Source: an uncultured Eubacteriales bacterium
Lineage (GTDB): Bacteria > Bacillota > Clostridia > Oscillospirales > UMGS1783
Assembly: GCA_900555065.1 (NCBI GenBank)
Contig: USJY01000127.1
Location: 1-5,219, forward strand
Length of the DNA stretch: 5,219 nt
Direction: 5' to 3'
Part shown: positions 1-4,832 of the stretch, in pieces
How positions within the stretch are numbered: position 1 is the first letter of the stretch
Layout of the letters: each line of letters opens with the position of its first letter
Program-made: the position numbers and the translations under genes
Notes under the pieces: generated by a model
The model's database searches: none
Told to the model about the DNA's origin: nothing
The model's input: the letters and a program-made list of their open reading frames with translations, nothing else

Positions 1-291
1 CTCGCAGAAGCAGCAGTGCCCGCAGGCGACGGGGAAGGGGACGATGACCCGATCCCCTTTTTTGACGCCGGTCACGCCCTTGCCGGCCTCTTCCACGATG
101 CCCATGGTCTCGTGCCCCAGGATAAAGCCCGGCTTCAGCGCCGGAATCCTGCCGTGGATCAGGTGCAGGTCGGAGCCGCATATCGCGGTCGAAGTGACCT
201 TAACGATGATGTCGTCGTCGTTTTGAAGCTTGGGGTCGGCGACCTGCTCCACCCGGACGTCCTTGATTCCCTCGTATACAATCGCTTTCAT
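1..291 (-). CDS. Zinc-dependent alcohol dehydrogenase, N-terminal 97 residues (cut by window start)
   Basis: The reading frame begins MKAIVYEGIKDVRVEQV and stays open to the window edge, giving the GroES-like half of a medium-chain, zinc-dependent dehydrogenase. Visible landmarks are the catalytic-zinc cysteine in AICGSDLH (Cys38), the GHE motif (His60-Glu61) and the start of the structural-zinc cluster (Cys90, Cys93, Cys96). The NAD(P)-binding Rossmann half lies outside the window. Family members are cytosolic and oxidise or reduce alcohols and aldehydes; the N-terminus most resembles the formaldehyde/threonine-dehydrogenase-like branch, but the substrate cannot be told from this part. The start at 291 is supported by an AAGGAAA ribosome binding site at 294-300. 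The two terminators upstream (472-512 and 566-614) insulate it from the regulator gene, so it probably has its own promoter in 301-470, where only a weak -10-like TATCAT (331-336) was seen. Confidence 0.93.
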   Translation of the reverse strand, partial: MKAIVYEGIKDVRVEQVADPKLQNDDDIIVKVTSTAICGSDLHLIHGRIPALKPGFILGHETMGIVEEAGKGVTGVKKGDRVIVPFPVACGHCCFCE

Positions 292-471
292 AATTTCCTT
301 GCCTTTCTGTTTCGATTTCCAACGCGCATCATGATAGATCGATCCCAAAGCCTGGTCTATGGATTTTTGCTCAGTTGGAGGCCGGCGCCGTTTTGGCGCC
401 GATCGTGATGCCCGCCTGACAGTTGTTACTAGTTTGCCGCCTACGGCAAAAAAAGATACGTCCGGCGATTT

Positions 472-512
472 AAAAAAAGCTTCGGCCCCGGCTTTCAAAA
501 AGCGGGCGAAGC
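472..512 (-). terminator. Rho-independent terminator, minus strand
   Basis: Read on the minus strand, a GC-rich hairpin is followed by seven T residues (472-478). The arms are GCTTCG/CGAAGC (479-484 with 507-512), a CCC/GGG middle pairing with small bulges, and GCTTT/AAAGC (491-495 with 499-503) around a three-base loop. It is the second of two terminators behind the regulator remnant and the last barrier before the alcohol dehydrogenase. The bulged middle makes it less regular than the terminator at 566-614. Confidence 0.7.
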
Positions 513-565
513 GTACGCTGTTTGGCATAACGCGCGTTCGTTTTCGCGGCCGGGCAAATGGTTCT

Positions 566-614
566 CAAAAAACCAAAGTCTGCGGTACGCATTTCCCGCG
601 CCGCAGACTTTGTT
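566..614 (-). terminator. Rho-independent terminator downstream of the broken XRE regulator
   Basis: A perfect 12-base inverted repeat (CAAAGTCTGCGG at 574-585 and CCGCAGACTTTG at 601-612) encloses a 15-base loop. On the minus strand it is followed by G and then six T residues (567-572). It lies about 110 bases after the stop codon at 722, in the right orientation to end the regulator transcript. A third CAGACTTTG at 637-645 could compete for the 574-582 arm. Confidence 0.75.
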
Positions 615-721
615 GAAACGGGTGCGTTACATGGCACAGACTTTGAAACACGAATCGGATCGCGGGACCTGTTTTAAGATATTTGTATCGATTAGAAACG
701 AAGGATTTGAACTTTTGTGGA

Positions 722-1345
722 TCAGCACAGAACGTTGATGATTCCTTTAAATGCATCAGAACCGCGAAGCCTGTCAAACTCCGGAGACGACAGCCATTTA
801 TCACGCATGATTTCGCAAAGCGTTCTGGCGTCGGCTGTTTCAAAATCAATTCTTTTTACATCGACATCACCAAGTAATACGCTGGAAAAAGATTGTTCGT
901 CGGGTCGGTTATCGAACGATTCAGCCGCTGCCGCCGCGTTGTTTAAGTGCTCGATTACCTTTGAATCGTCGCCGCGTCTTGCATAGAGCTTTGCGATATC
1001 CACTTGCAGCTTGGCGGCGCCCCACCCATCCGGTGTGACGGCGTCGTCATATACGAGTTTTTCAAGCGCAAATATCTTTTGTAGAGCAAAAACGGACTGA
1101 TCGTCCGATATACAGCCGGAATTTGCCAATAACCATATGGAACTTCTTAATGCTTCGTAATCTCGCTTTATTTTGTTTCTCAAAAAGGGGAGATGTTCGT
1201 CGTCGGCCAGACTCCACCACATTTGATGTTCCTTACAAAATTCAGCAGACGGCAGGGAATCATATACGGCTCTGCCTGTTTCCTTCCTCCCCATTTCACA
1301 GTGGTTGAAGGCAAGCCTGGCCGTCGCCTCAAGACGAATATAGGT
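722..1345 (-). pseudogene. C-terminal helical domain of a broken XRE-family regulator
   Basis: This frame is open from a TAG at 1370-1372 down to the stop at 722. Its first ATG (1292-1294) would give 190 residues, but protein-like sequence starts earlier, near IRLEATARLAFNHCEMG (about 1339-1294), and no ribosome binding site was seen at that ATG. The content is alpha-helical, repeat-like sequence of the kind following the HTH domain in long clostridial XRE regulators. IRLEATARLA aligns with IRAECREYLARIY (from residue 155) in the intact regulator at 2150-3256. The late segments QVDIAKLYARRGD and VIEHLNNAAAAAESFD fit a TPR-like helix pair. The HTH part sits just upstream in another frame (1329-1550), so this is read as the detached tail of one former gene. 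Translation as a separate protein cannot be excluded. A terminator follows at 566-614. Confidence 0.75.
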
Positions 1346-1550
1346 TTTCGTTGACGCCGAGCAGCCGATCTACGGTCACGCCGAAAAAGTCCGAAATGAC
1401 GGGGAGCAATTCCATGTCCGGATAACACGCCCCGGTTTCCCAGCGCGATACCGATTGATAAGAGACGCCGAGGATATCCGCCAGCTCATCCTGTGTGATA
1501 TCCCTTTCTTTCCTCAAATTCTTGATCGTATTACCAATAGTAAGCTTCAT
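1329..1550 (-). CDS. XRE-family HTH domain, 73 residues; N-terminal fragment of the broken regulator
   Basis: The product, starting MKLTIGNTIKNLRKERDITQ, is a classic Cro/C1-type HTH domain. TQDELADILGVS (19-30) and YQSVSRWETG (31-40) form the two central helices. YPDMELLPVISDFF and VDRLLGVNE follow, the usual end of this domain in clostridial regulators. The start at 1550 is supported by AAGGGAG at 1559-1565; the frame extends 36 codons further upstream, but that part has no family character and no better site. Family members with this HTH normally carry a long helical tail. Here the frame ends a few codons after GVNE, and the tail resumes in the next frame from about 1342, with a stretch of roughly 85-90 residues missing relative to the paralogue at 2150-3256. 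The fragment keeps a full DNA-binding domain and might still bind its operator, but it is probably a remnant. Confidence 0.8.
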   Translation of the reverse strand: MKLTIGNTIKNLRKERDITQDELADILGVSYQSVSRWETGACYPDMELLPVISDFFGVTVDRLLGVNENLYSS

Positions 1551-1658
1551 AAATAGTTCTCCCTTATAATGATTGAAAGCGGCGCCTCTTTCCATGGATG
1601 TTGTATCCTGTTTTTTGTGGTTATTCAACAACGCATTAATTGATAAAAATTCAACCAT

Positions 1659-2061
1659 ATGGTGAGAGCATAAAAACGCCGGTATTCAGTTGCTTCATAT
1701 ATTTAAATATCCTCTAATACTTGATTCGGAGGAGACGCAAGGCATATTCTATGTTCAGATACGAAGCGTGCCCTGCCGTTTTTTCGGATGGGTGCCGTCC
1801 CCGGTTCACAGGAATAGTATAGCGGTCACCATCCGCTTATCAAGAATACCATGCAAAAAGTTGCGGGAGCTTTGGGTGAGAAAGCGAAGGGTTCCACAGG
1901 CGTTCCAACACATGGCGAAATACGGAACTCCGTTGGCACCATGCGTTCAACCGTAAAGCAGTTCGCTCTGTAACAGCCTACATCCGGGCATCCTATGAAG
2001 CCGACAGTCGTCGGCATCTTCATACTGTATTGATTTTCTGCGTGATGATGAAAATAAGAAG
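1659..2061. other. Stretch without a convincing gene; possible small ORF remnant
   Basis: No family was recognised in any frame here. The part nearest 1566-1660 should contain the promoter of the HTH fragment, but no clear -35/-10 pair was found. On the plus strand a 40-codon frame runs from ATG 1851 to TAA 1971-1973 (MQKVAGALGEKAKGSTGVPT and on). Its residue composition looks protein-like and the frame is open back to a TAG at 1815, but there is no ribosome binding site, so it may be the tail of a decayed gene. A 65-codon minus-strand frame (1826-2023) overlaps it and looks like its shadow. The segment GGGTGCCGTCCCCGG near 1790-1804 resembles dispersed GC-rich repeats of clostridia, but no mobile element can be defined. 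Confidence 0.35.
1994..2024. repeat. Imperfect inverted repeat (hairpin)
   Basis: TATGAAGCCGAC (1994-2005) faces GTCGGCATCTTCATA (2010-2024) across a four-base loop AGTC. All 12 bases of the left arm pair, with a three-base bulge (CAT, 2015-2017) on the right arm. No T-run follows directly on either strand, so it does not look like an intrinsic terminator. Its role is unknown; it could be a repeat relic or a regulatory hairpin. Confidence 0.6.
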
Positions 2062-2094
2062 AAAAAATCCTGCTGCAAAAGCGACAGGATTTTT
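2062..2094 (-). terminator. Rho-independent terminator of the intact XRE regulator
   Basis: AAAAATCCTG (2063-2072) and CAGGATTTTT (2085-2094) form a perfect ten-base stem, with a short inner GC pairing around an AAAA loop. On the minus strand the stem runs into a tract of six T residues. It starts about 55 bases after the stop codon at 2150. The stem also ends in five T residues on the plus strand, so it may work in both directions. Confidence 0.8.
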
Positions 2095-2149
2095 ATGGCG
2101 CGTGCGCTTAAAAAGGATGCGATCCGATCTATTTGCAGCAAAGACTGCT

Positions 2150-3256
2150 TCAGCTTCCGGCAAGCTCTTTTTCGATACGTTTTACCAACGCCGCGTAGCG
2201 TGGATCGTCGTGCAGCTTTTTATAAAAGACGCCGCTTTCATTTTTCAACGTGGCGTAAAGAAATTCCGGCACCTGCTGTTTTGCGTAGACCTCGGACGAA
2301 ACGTCTTTCGAGACGTCGAAAAACGGCGCGGCGTATTTTACCGCTCCGTCGCGGCGCAGCCGGTAGAGATAGTTATCGAACGCCTTTGCGTATTCGTAAG
2401 CACGCTCCAGCGCGGTGAACGCTTCGTCGATGCGGCCTTGCTGCATGAAAAGCTCCGCGTAATCCATGTAAAGCGGTTCAAGCTCGTAATTATAAGCTCC
2501 AAGTTCACCGTTGCCGAAAATAAAGCCGTAAAGGTCGATCAGACGTTCTATCGCCTGTATTTTCAACCCTGCGTCGTCGGTCTGAAGCGGCAAATGCCTT
2601 CTCAGGCAGGAAAGCGCCTGCCGCAGCAGCTGTTGACTGTAAACGCGTGCGTCGTCTTCATAAATGCAGCTGAACGCGTCGTATAAAATTCTTGATTTAC
2701 AATCGGGACAGGCCGACGCTGTTTTTTCCGCCTTCTCCTTTTCCCGGATCCCGGCATAGATACGGGCCAGGTATTCCCGGCATTCCGCGCGGATCGAATC
2801 GTCAACCGATGCGGATAGAAGCGCTTCATAAATTTTTGCAGGTTCTTCCCATCCCGCATTCGACCGTGCCCTGTTTACGGACCCCCACTGCCAATACAAC
2901 GCCGTCGCGAGCCTGACGAGCAGCTTTTCGTTTGAAGGGAATTCTGCCAGCGCCCGCCGCATGATTGCAACGCGTTTTTCGAAAGGCTCCCAGTTCCGAA
3001 ACATTTCGTCGTTCTTTTCACAGTATTCGTCTATTTTCCTTTGCTTTTCCGATACGTCATGGTCAAAAAGCTGATCGATCGTCACGTTGAAGAAATTTGC
3101 GATGGGCGTCAGATATTCTATATCGGGATAGCCCGCCCCGCTTTCCCATTTGGATATTGCCTGGCTTGTTACGCCGAGCGCTTCGGCAAGCTTTTCCTGC
3201 GTCACTTCGTCACGTTTCCGCAGCGCCTTGACCCGTGCCCCTATTTGAATATTCAT
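2150..3256 (-). CDS. XRE-family transcriptional regulator with TPR-like helical C-terminal domain
   Basis: The 368-residue product begins MNIQIGARVKALRKRDEVTQ. An N-terminal Cro/C1-type HTH (about 4-62) shows TQEKLAEALGVTSQAISKWE and then YPDIEYLTPIANFFNVTIDQL, as usual in clostridial regulators. The rest (about 68-368) is alpha-helical and repeat-like, with helix pairs such as MDYAELFMQQGRIDEAF and TALERAYEYAKAFD, resembling TPR-type sensor domains that bind proteins or peptides in related regulators. No membrane segment or enzyme motif is visible, so it is a cytosolic DNA-binding protein with unknown signal and targets. The start at 3256 is set by GGAGG (3263-3267) at good spacing; the frame runs 62 codons further upstream but without family character. 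A promoter (3296-3324) and direct repeats (3331-3364) lie upstream, suggesting possible autoregulation. It is probably a distant paralogue of the broken regulator at 722-1550. Confidence 0.92.
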   Translation of the reverse strand: MNIQIGARVKALRKRDEVTQEKLAEALGVTSQAISKWESGAGYPDIEYLTPIANFFNVTIDQLFDHDVSEKQRKIDEYCEKNDEMFRNWEPFEKRVAIMRRALAEFPSNEKLLVRLATALYWQWGSVNRARSNAGWEEPAKIYEALLSASVDDSIRAECREYLARIYAGIREKEKAEKTASACPDCKSRILYDAFSCIYEDDARVYSQQLLRQALSCLRRHLPLQTDDAGLKIQAIERLIDLYGFIFGNGELGAYNYELEPLYMDYAELFMQQGRIDEAFTALERAYEYAKAFDNYLYRLRRDGAVKYAAPFFDVSKDVSSEVYAKQQVPEFLYATLKNESGVFYKKLHDDPRYAALVKRIEKELAGS

Positions 3257-3295
3257 ATAATACCTCCGAATTTGATGATGCACCGGTGTGTCTAT

Positions 3296-3324
3296 ATGGT
3301 AGCAGATCTGTGTGAGCAATTCAA
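3296..3324 (-). promoter_or_regulatory. Sigma-A type promoter of the intact XRE regulator
   Basis: On the minus strand, TTGAAT (3319-3324) and TACCAT (3296-3301) are separated by exactly 17 bases. The start codon lies 39 bases beyond the -10 box, leaving room for the GGAGG at 3263-3267. It matches four of six bases at each box, so the match is fair but not strong. Confidence 0.55.
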
Positions 3325-3330
3325 TTACCA

Positions 3331-3364
3331 ATTCGTTGTTGTATTCTAAACGATTCGTTGTTGT
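3331..3364. repeat. Direct repeat pair upstream of the XRE promoter, candidate operator
   Basis: ATTCGTTGTTGT occurs at 3331-3342 and again, identical, at 3353-3364, a period of 22 bases or about two DNA helical turns. The pair sits just upstream of the -35 box of the regulator. That spacing suits two protein dimers on one face of the helix. The reverse complement of a near copy (CGTTGTTGAAT on the minus strand at 1623-1633) lies upstream of the broken regulator. Confidence 0.5.
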
Positions 3365-3432
3365 CCAAGAATGCAATGTGCCCCTGTCCCGAAAGCGCCC
3401 TTGATAATCAAGAGGTGAAGAAAGAAAACAAC

Positions 3433-3460
3433 AAAAAAGCACCGGATTCCGGCGCTTTTT
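3433..3460 (-). terminator. Rho-independent terminator downstream of tRNA-Tyr
   Basis: The arms AAAAAGC-A-CCGG (3434-3445) and CCGG-C-GCTTTTT (3449-3460) form a twelve-position stem with one mismatch around the loop ATT. On the minus strand it ends in six T residues (3433-3438), about 30 bases after the tRNA 3' end. It has T residues on both strands and could work in both directions. Confidence 0.8.
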
Positions 3461-3491
3461 CGGCTCTGCAGCCTGTTTGGCTGTGCAGTGA

Positions 3492-3576
3492 TGGTGGGAG
3501 CGGGTGGATTCGAACCACCGAAGTCAGTGACAACAGATTTACAGTCTGCCCCCTTTGGCCGCTCGGGAATTCCCCC
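3492..3576 (-). tRNA. tRNA-Tyr (anticodon GTA), with mismatched acceptor stem
   Basis: The 85-base gene, CCA included, folds as a class II tRNA. It has a D arm CCC/GGG, an anticodon stem GCAGA/TCTGT around the loop CTGTAAA (anticodon GTA, tyrosine), a variable arm GTC/GAC around ACT, and a T arm GGTGG-TTCGAAT-CCACC. The 3' end reads CGCTCCC-A-CCA, with CCA encoded. The acceptor 5' strand GGGGGAA pairs with it at positions 1-5 (one G-T wobble at 4-69), but positions 6-67 (A-G) and 7-66 (A-C) are mismatched. The expected 3' strand would be TTCCCCC. The tRNA may still work, be a pseudo-tRNA, or have had its 3' end replaced by recombination. A consensus-like promoter lies at 3607-3635 and a terminator at 3433-3460. 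Confidence 0.9.
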
Positions 3577-3606
3577 TTATTGTACCTGTACCAAAAGGCA
3601 AGGCAT

Positions 3607-3635
3607 ACTATACCATGTCCCGTCAGGCTTGTCAA
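3607..3635 (-). promoter_or_regulatory. Near-consensus sigma-A promoter of tRNA-Tyr
   Basis: On the minus strand, a perfect -35 box TTGACA (3630-3635) and TATAGT (3607-3612) are separated by 17 bases. Transcription would start near 3600, about 25 bases before the mature tRNA 5' end at 3576. Eleven of twelve consensus bases match, as expected for a strongly expressed stable RNA. Confidence 0.9.
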
Positions 3636-3699
3636 GGGATTTTGCACCGTTTTCCGCAGATTTTGTGTGTGCTCCACCCGGCTTCCGCACAGGATATGC

Positions 3700-4554
3700 T
3701 CATTCCTTGACGGAGTTTCCTTCCTCCTGCCGGTACTGCTCCAGGCGGCCCCGCAGCCGGCGGGCAACGGTATGGGCCCGCTTCAAGAAAACGCGGGCGG
3801 CGGCTTCCCCATCCTCTCTGAAGCCTCCAAAAGCCCCCTGTACCTCCAGATGAAGGCCTCCCTCGTATCCCGAACATGCCAACTCCCTCATGGCGGCATC
3901 CCAGTCGATGCCGCCCTCAAAGGGCAGGCGGTGCTGGTCCCAGGTCCCGTCGTTGTCGTGCAGGTGAACTGCGGCGATCCTTGAAGCAAAGCAGCCAGGA
4001 AATGCGGGAAACGGTTTCCTTTCCCCCCTCTCGACCATTTTTCTTCCGAAATAGGCGTGCCCGGTATCCCAGCACGGACCGACCTCCGGCCCCGGCAAGG
4101 CCTCCAACGCTTCCGCCAGATGGTACGGGCACGGCAGGTTCTCCAGCGCCAGTCGTACCTTTGCTTCTGCGGCGGCATCCGCCAGTCTCCGGAGCCGCTC
4201 CATCCCCCACTGAGTGAAGGGCGGTTGGCGGAACCCCTCGGTCAGGTGCATCACCAGTACCGGCACCCCTGCTTCTCCGCACTGGAACAGCGCCTGCCTG
4301 ACGGTTTGAGCCAGCCGGTCGCCGGCGCTGCCCGGCTTCCAAAGGGTATCCGCTCCTTTGTCAGGGAAATGAGCGCTGTCGAGGGATAGTCCGTTCTCTC
4401 CGGCCCATCGGGCCTGCACACCGGGAGCGGGAGCGCCGGAGTATTCCCCCCACCACAGGGACACGCTGTCGAACCCAGCCGCGCGGATCAGCTCCAAAGA
4501 TTTTTGAGGCGCCAGATCGTAACCGAACCACAAATAAATCCCCAAAGGACGCAT
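3700..4554 (-). CDS. Sugar phosphate isomerase/epimerase family protein (xylose isomerase-like TIM barrel)
   Basis: The 284-residue product starts MRPLGIYLWFGYDLAP and has the length and motif order of the AP-endonuclease-2/xylose isomerase-like TIM-barrel family. Candidate metal-binding residues are Glu138 in LALENLP, Asp163 and His166 in CWDTGHA, His197/His199 in AAVHLHDNDG, Asp206 and His208 in WDQH, and Glu237 in HLEVQG. AHFP (61-64) and VMHLTEG (101-107) fit earlier strand ends. Family members are soluble enzymes that isomerise or epimerise sugars and related polyols, or cleave damaged DNA; the substrate here is not known. An early GFDSVSLWWGE segment is typical of the sugar branch. The start at 4554 is supported by AAAGGGGG (4561-4568) six bases upstream. 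There is no signal peptide. No terminator was found between its stop and the tRNA promoter, so transcription may run into the tRNA. The gene is divergent from the transporter gene at 4833. Confidence 0.88.
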   Translation of the reverse strand: MRPLGIYLWFGYDLAPQKSLELIRAAGFDSVSLWWGEYSGAPAPGVQARWAGENGLSLDSAHFPDKGADTLWKPGSAGDRLAQTVRQALFQCGEAGVPVLVMHLTEGFRQPPFTQWGMERLRRLADAAAEAKVRLALENLPCPYHLAEALEALPGPEVGPCWDTGHAYFGRKMVERGERKPFPAFPGCFASRIAAVHLHDNDGTWDQHRLPFEGGIDWDAAMRELACSGYEGGLHLEVQGAFGGFREDGEAAARVFLKRAHTVARRLRGRLEQYRQEEGNSVKE

Positions 4555-4575
4555 AGCCGTCCCCCTTTCTTCCCT

Positions 4576-4604
4576 ATCCTACCAAATGAGCTTCCTCGGG
4601 ACAA
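4576..4604 (-). promoter_or_regulatory. Possible promoter of the isomerase gene
   Basis: On the minus strand, TTGTCC (4599-4604) and TAGGAT (4576-4581) are spaced by 17 bases, just ahead of the ribosome binding site at 4561-4568. Each box matches only four of six consensus bases and the leader would be very short (about 15 bases), so this is a weak call. Confidence 0.35.
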
Positions 4605-4608
4605 GTCC

Positions 4609-4633
4609 GATTCTTTCGTAATGTTTAAGAATC
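4609..4633. repeat. Inverted repeat between divergent promoters, candidate operator
   Basis: GATTCTT (4609-4615) and AAGAATC (4627-4633) form a perfect seven-base inverted repeat with an 11-base centre. It lies just upstream of both candidate divergent promoters (4576-4604 minus, 4639-4668 plus). A dimeric regulator bound there could affect both genes, but seven-base repeats in AT-rich DNA also occur by chance. Confidence 0.35.
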
Positions 4634-4638
4634 TGTCA

Positions 4639-4668
4639 TTGGACAAGGCAAAGGAGCCTTGCTATAAT
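4639..4668 (+). promoter_or_regulatory. Strong sigma-A promoter of the transporter gene, with a dyad in the spacer
   Basis: TTGGAC (4639-4644) and a perfect TATAAT (4663-4668) are separated by 18 bases (or TGGACA with 17). Transcription would start near 4675, giving a leader of about 150 bases before the start codon at 4833. The spacer is filled by a perfect dyad, CAAGGC (4644-4649) and GCCTTG (4656-4661), a possible repressor or spacer-twisting activator site. Confidence 0.8.
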
Positions 4669-4674
4669 GGGGTT

Positions 4675-4815
4675 ATGGCCTGTTTCGACATCCGCCGACA
4701 TTCCTCCTTATCGAATCCTTGGCAACGGTCCCGTCGGTTAGGATGTCGTTCCCACAGGGATAACCGGGCTATAACCCGCATAGATTATCAGCGGGCATTT
4801 ACCCCCTCATCCTAA
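4675..4815 (+). promoter_or_regulatory. Structured leader RNA with two mutually exclusive pairings (possible riboswitch or attenuator)
   Basis: CGACATCC (4686-4693) pairs perfectly with GGATGTCG (4741-4748), and inside that stem CCGAC (4695-4699) pairs with GTCGG (4733-4737), closing a 33-base inner region. The segment TTAGGATG (4738-4745) is also perfectly complementary to CATCCTAA (4808-4815), just ahead of the ribosome binding site of the transporter gene. The two pairings share GGATG and cannot form together. Between them, CGGG (4765-4768) can pair with CCCG (4775-4778), while CCCGC (4775-4779) can instead pair with GCGGG (4791-4795), a second overlapping choice. No known riboswitch class was recognised and no T-run terminator is present, so any control would more likely act on translation. 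This is inference from base pairing only. Confidence 0.45.
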
Positions 4816-4832
4816 TGAAAGGCGCGATCCGA

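Noticed and set aside
433..450. Hairpin TTTGCCG/CGGCAAA as a third terminator
   Set aside because: The run of A residues lies on the 3' side of the plus strand, so on the minus strand the T-run precedes the stem; neither strand has a T-run after it.
565..849. 94-codon minus-strand frame overlapping the tail of the broken regulator
   Set aside because: It overlaps the better supported helical-domain frame and the terminator hairpin, and has no family character.
1826..2023. 65-codon minus-strand frame in the gene-poor stretch
   Set aside because: No ribosome binding site and no family; it is antisense to a frame (1851-1973) whose composition looks more protein-like, and neither can be confirmed.
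2030..2686. 218-codon plus-strand open frame inside the XRE regulator region
   Set aside because: It is antisense to the intact regulator, shows no family motifs and has no ribosome binding site; it is a shadow of the real gene.
3257..3442. N-terminal extension of the intact XRE regulator to 3442
   Set aside because: The extension would be translated through the promoter, the direct repeats and part of the tRNA terminator, while the start at 3256 has a GGAGG site and begins exactly at the HTH domain.
3664..3690. TGTGC/GCACA stem as a terminator of the isomerase gene
   Set aside because: Only five pairs around a long loop, and no T-run follows on the minus strand.
3358..3984. 208-codon plus-strand open frame running through the tRNA and the end of the isomerase gene
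   Set aside because: It crosses a terminator, a complete tRNA and a tRNA promoter on the other strand, and shows no recognisable protein sequence.
4669..4700. Resemblance of GGGGTTATGG...TTTCGAC to the 5' end of tmRNA (ssrA)
   Set aside because: Only a few bases match, much of the similarity lies before the expected transcription start, and no tag-peptide frame or tRNA-like 3' domain with T arm and CCA follows before the transporter gene begins.
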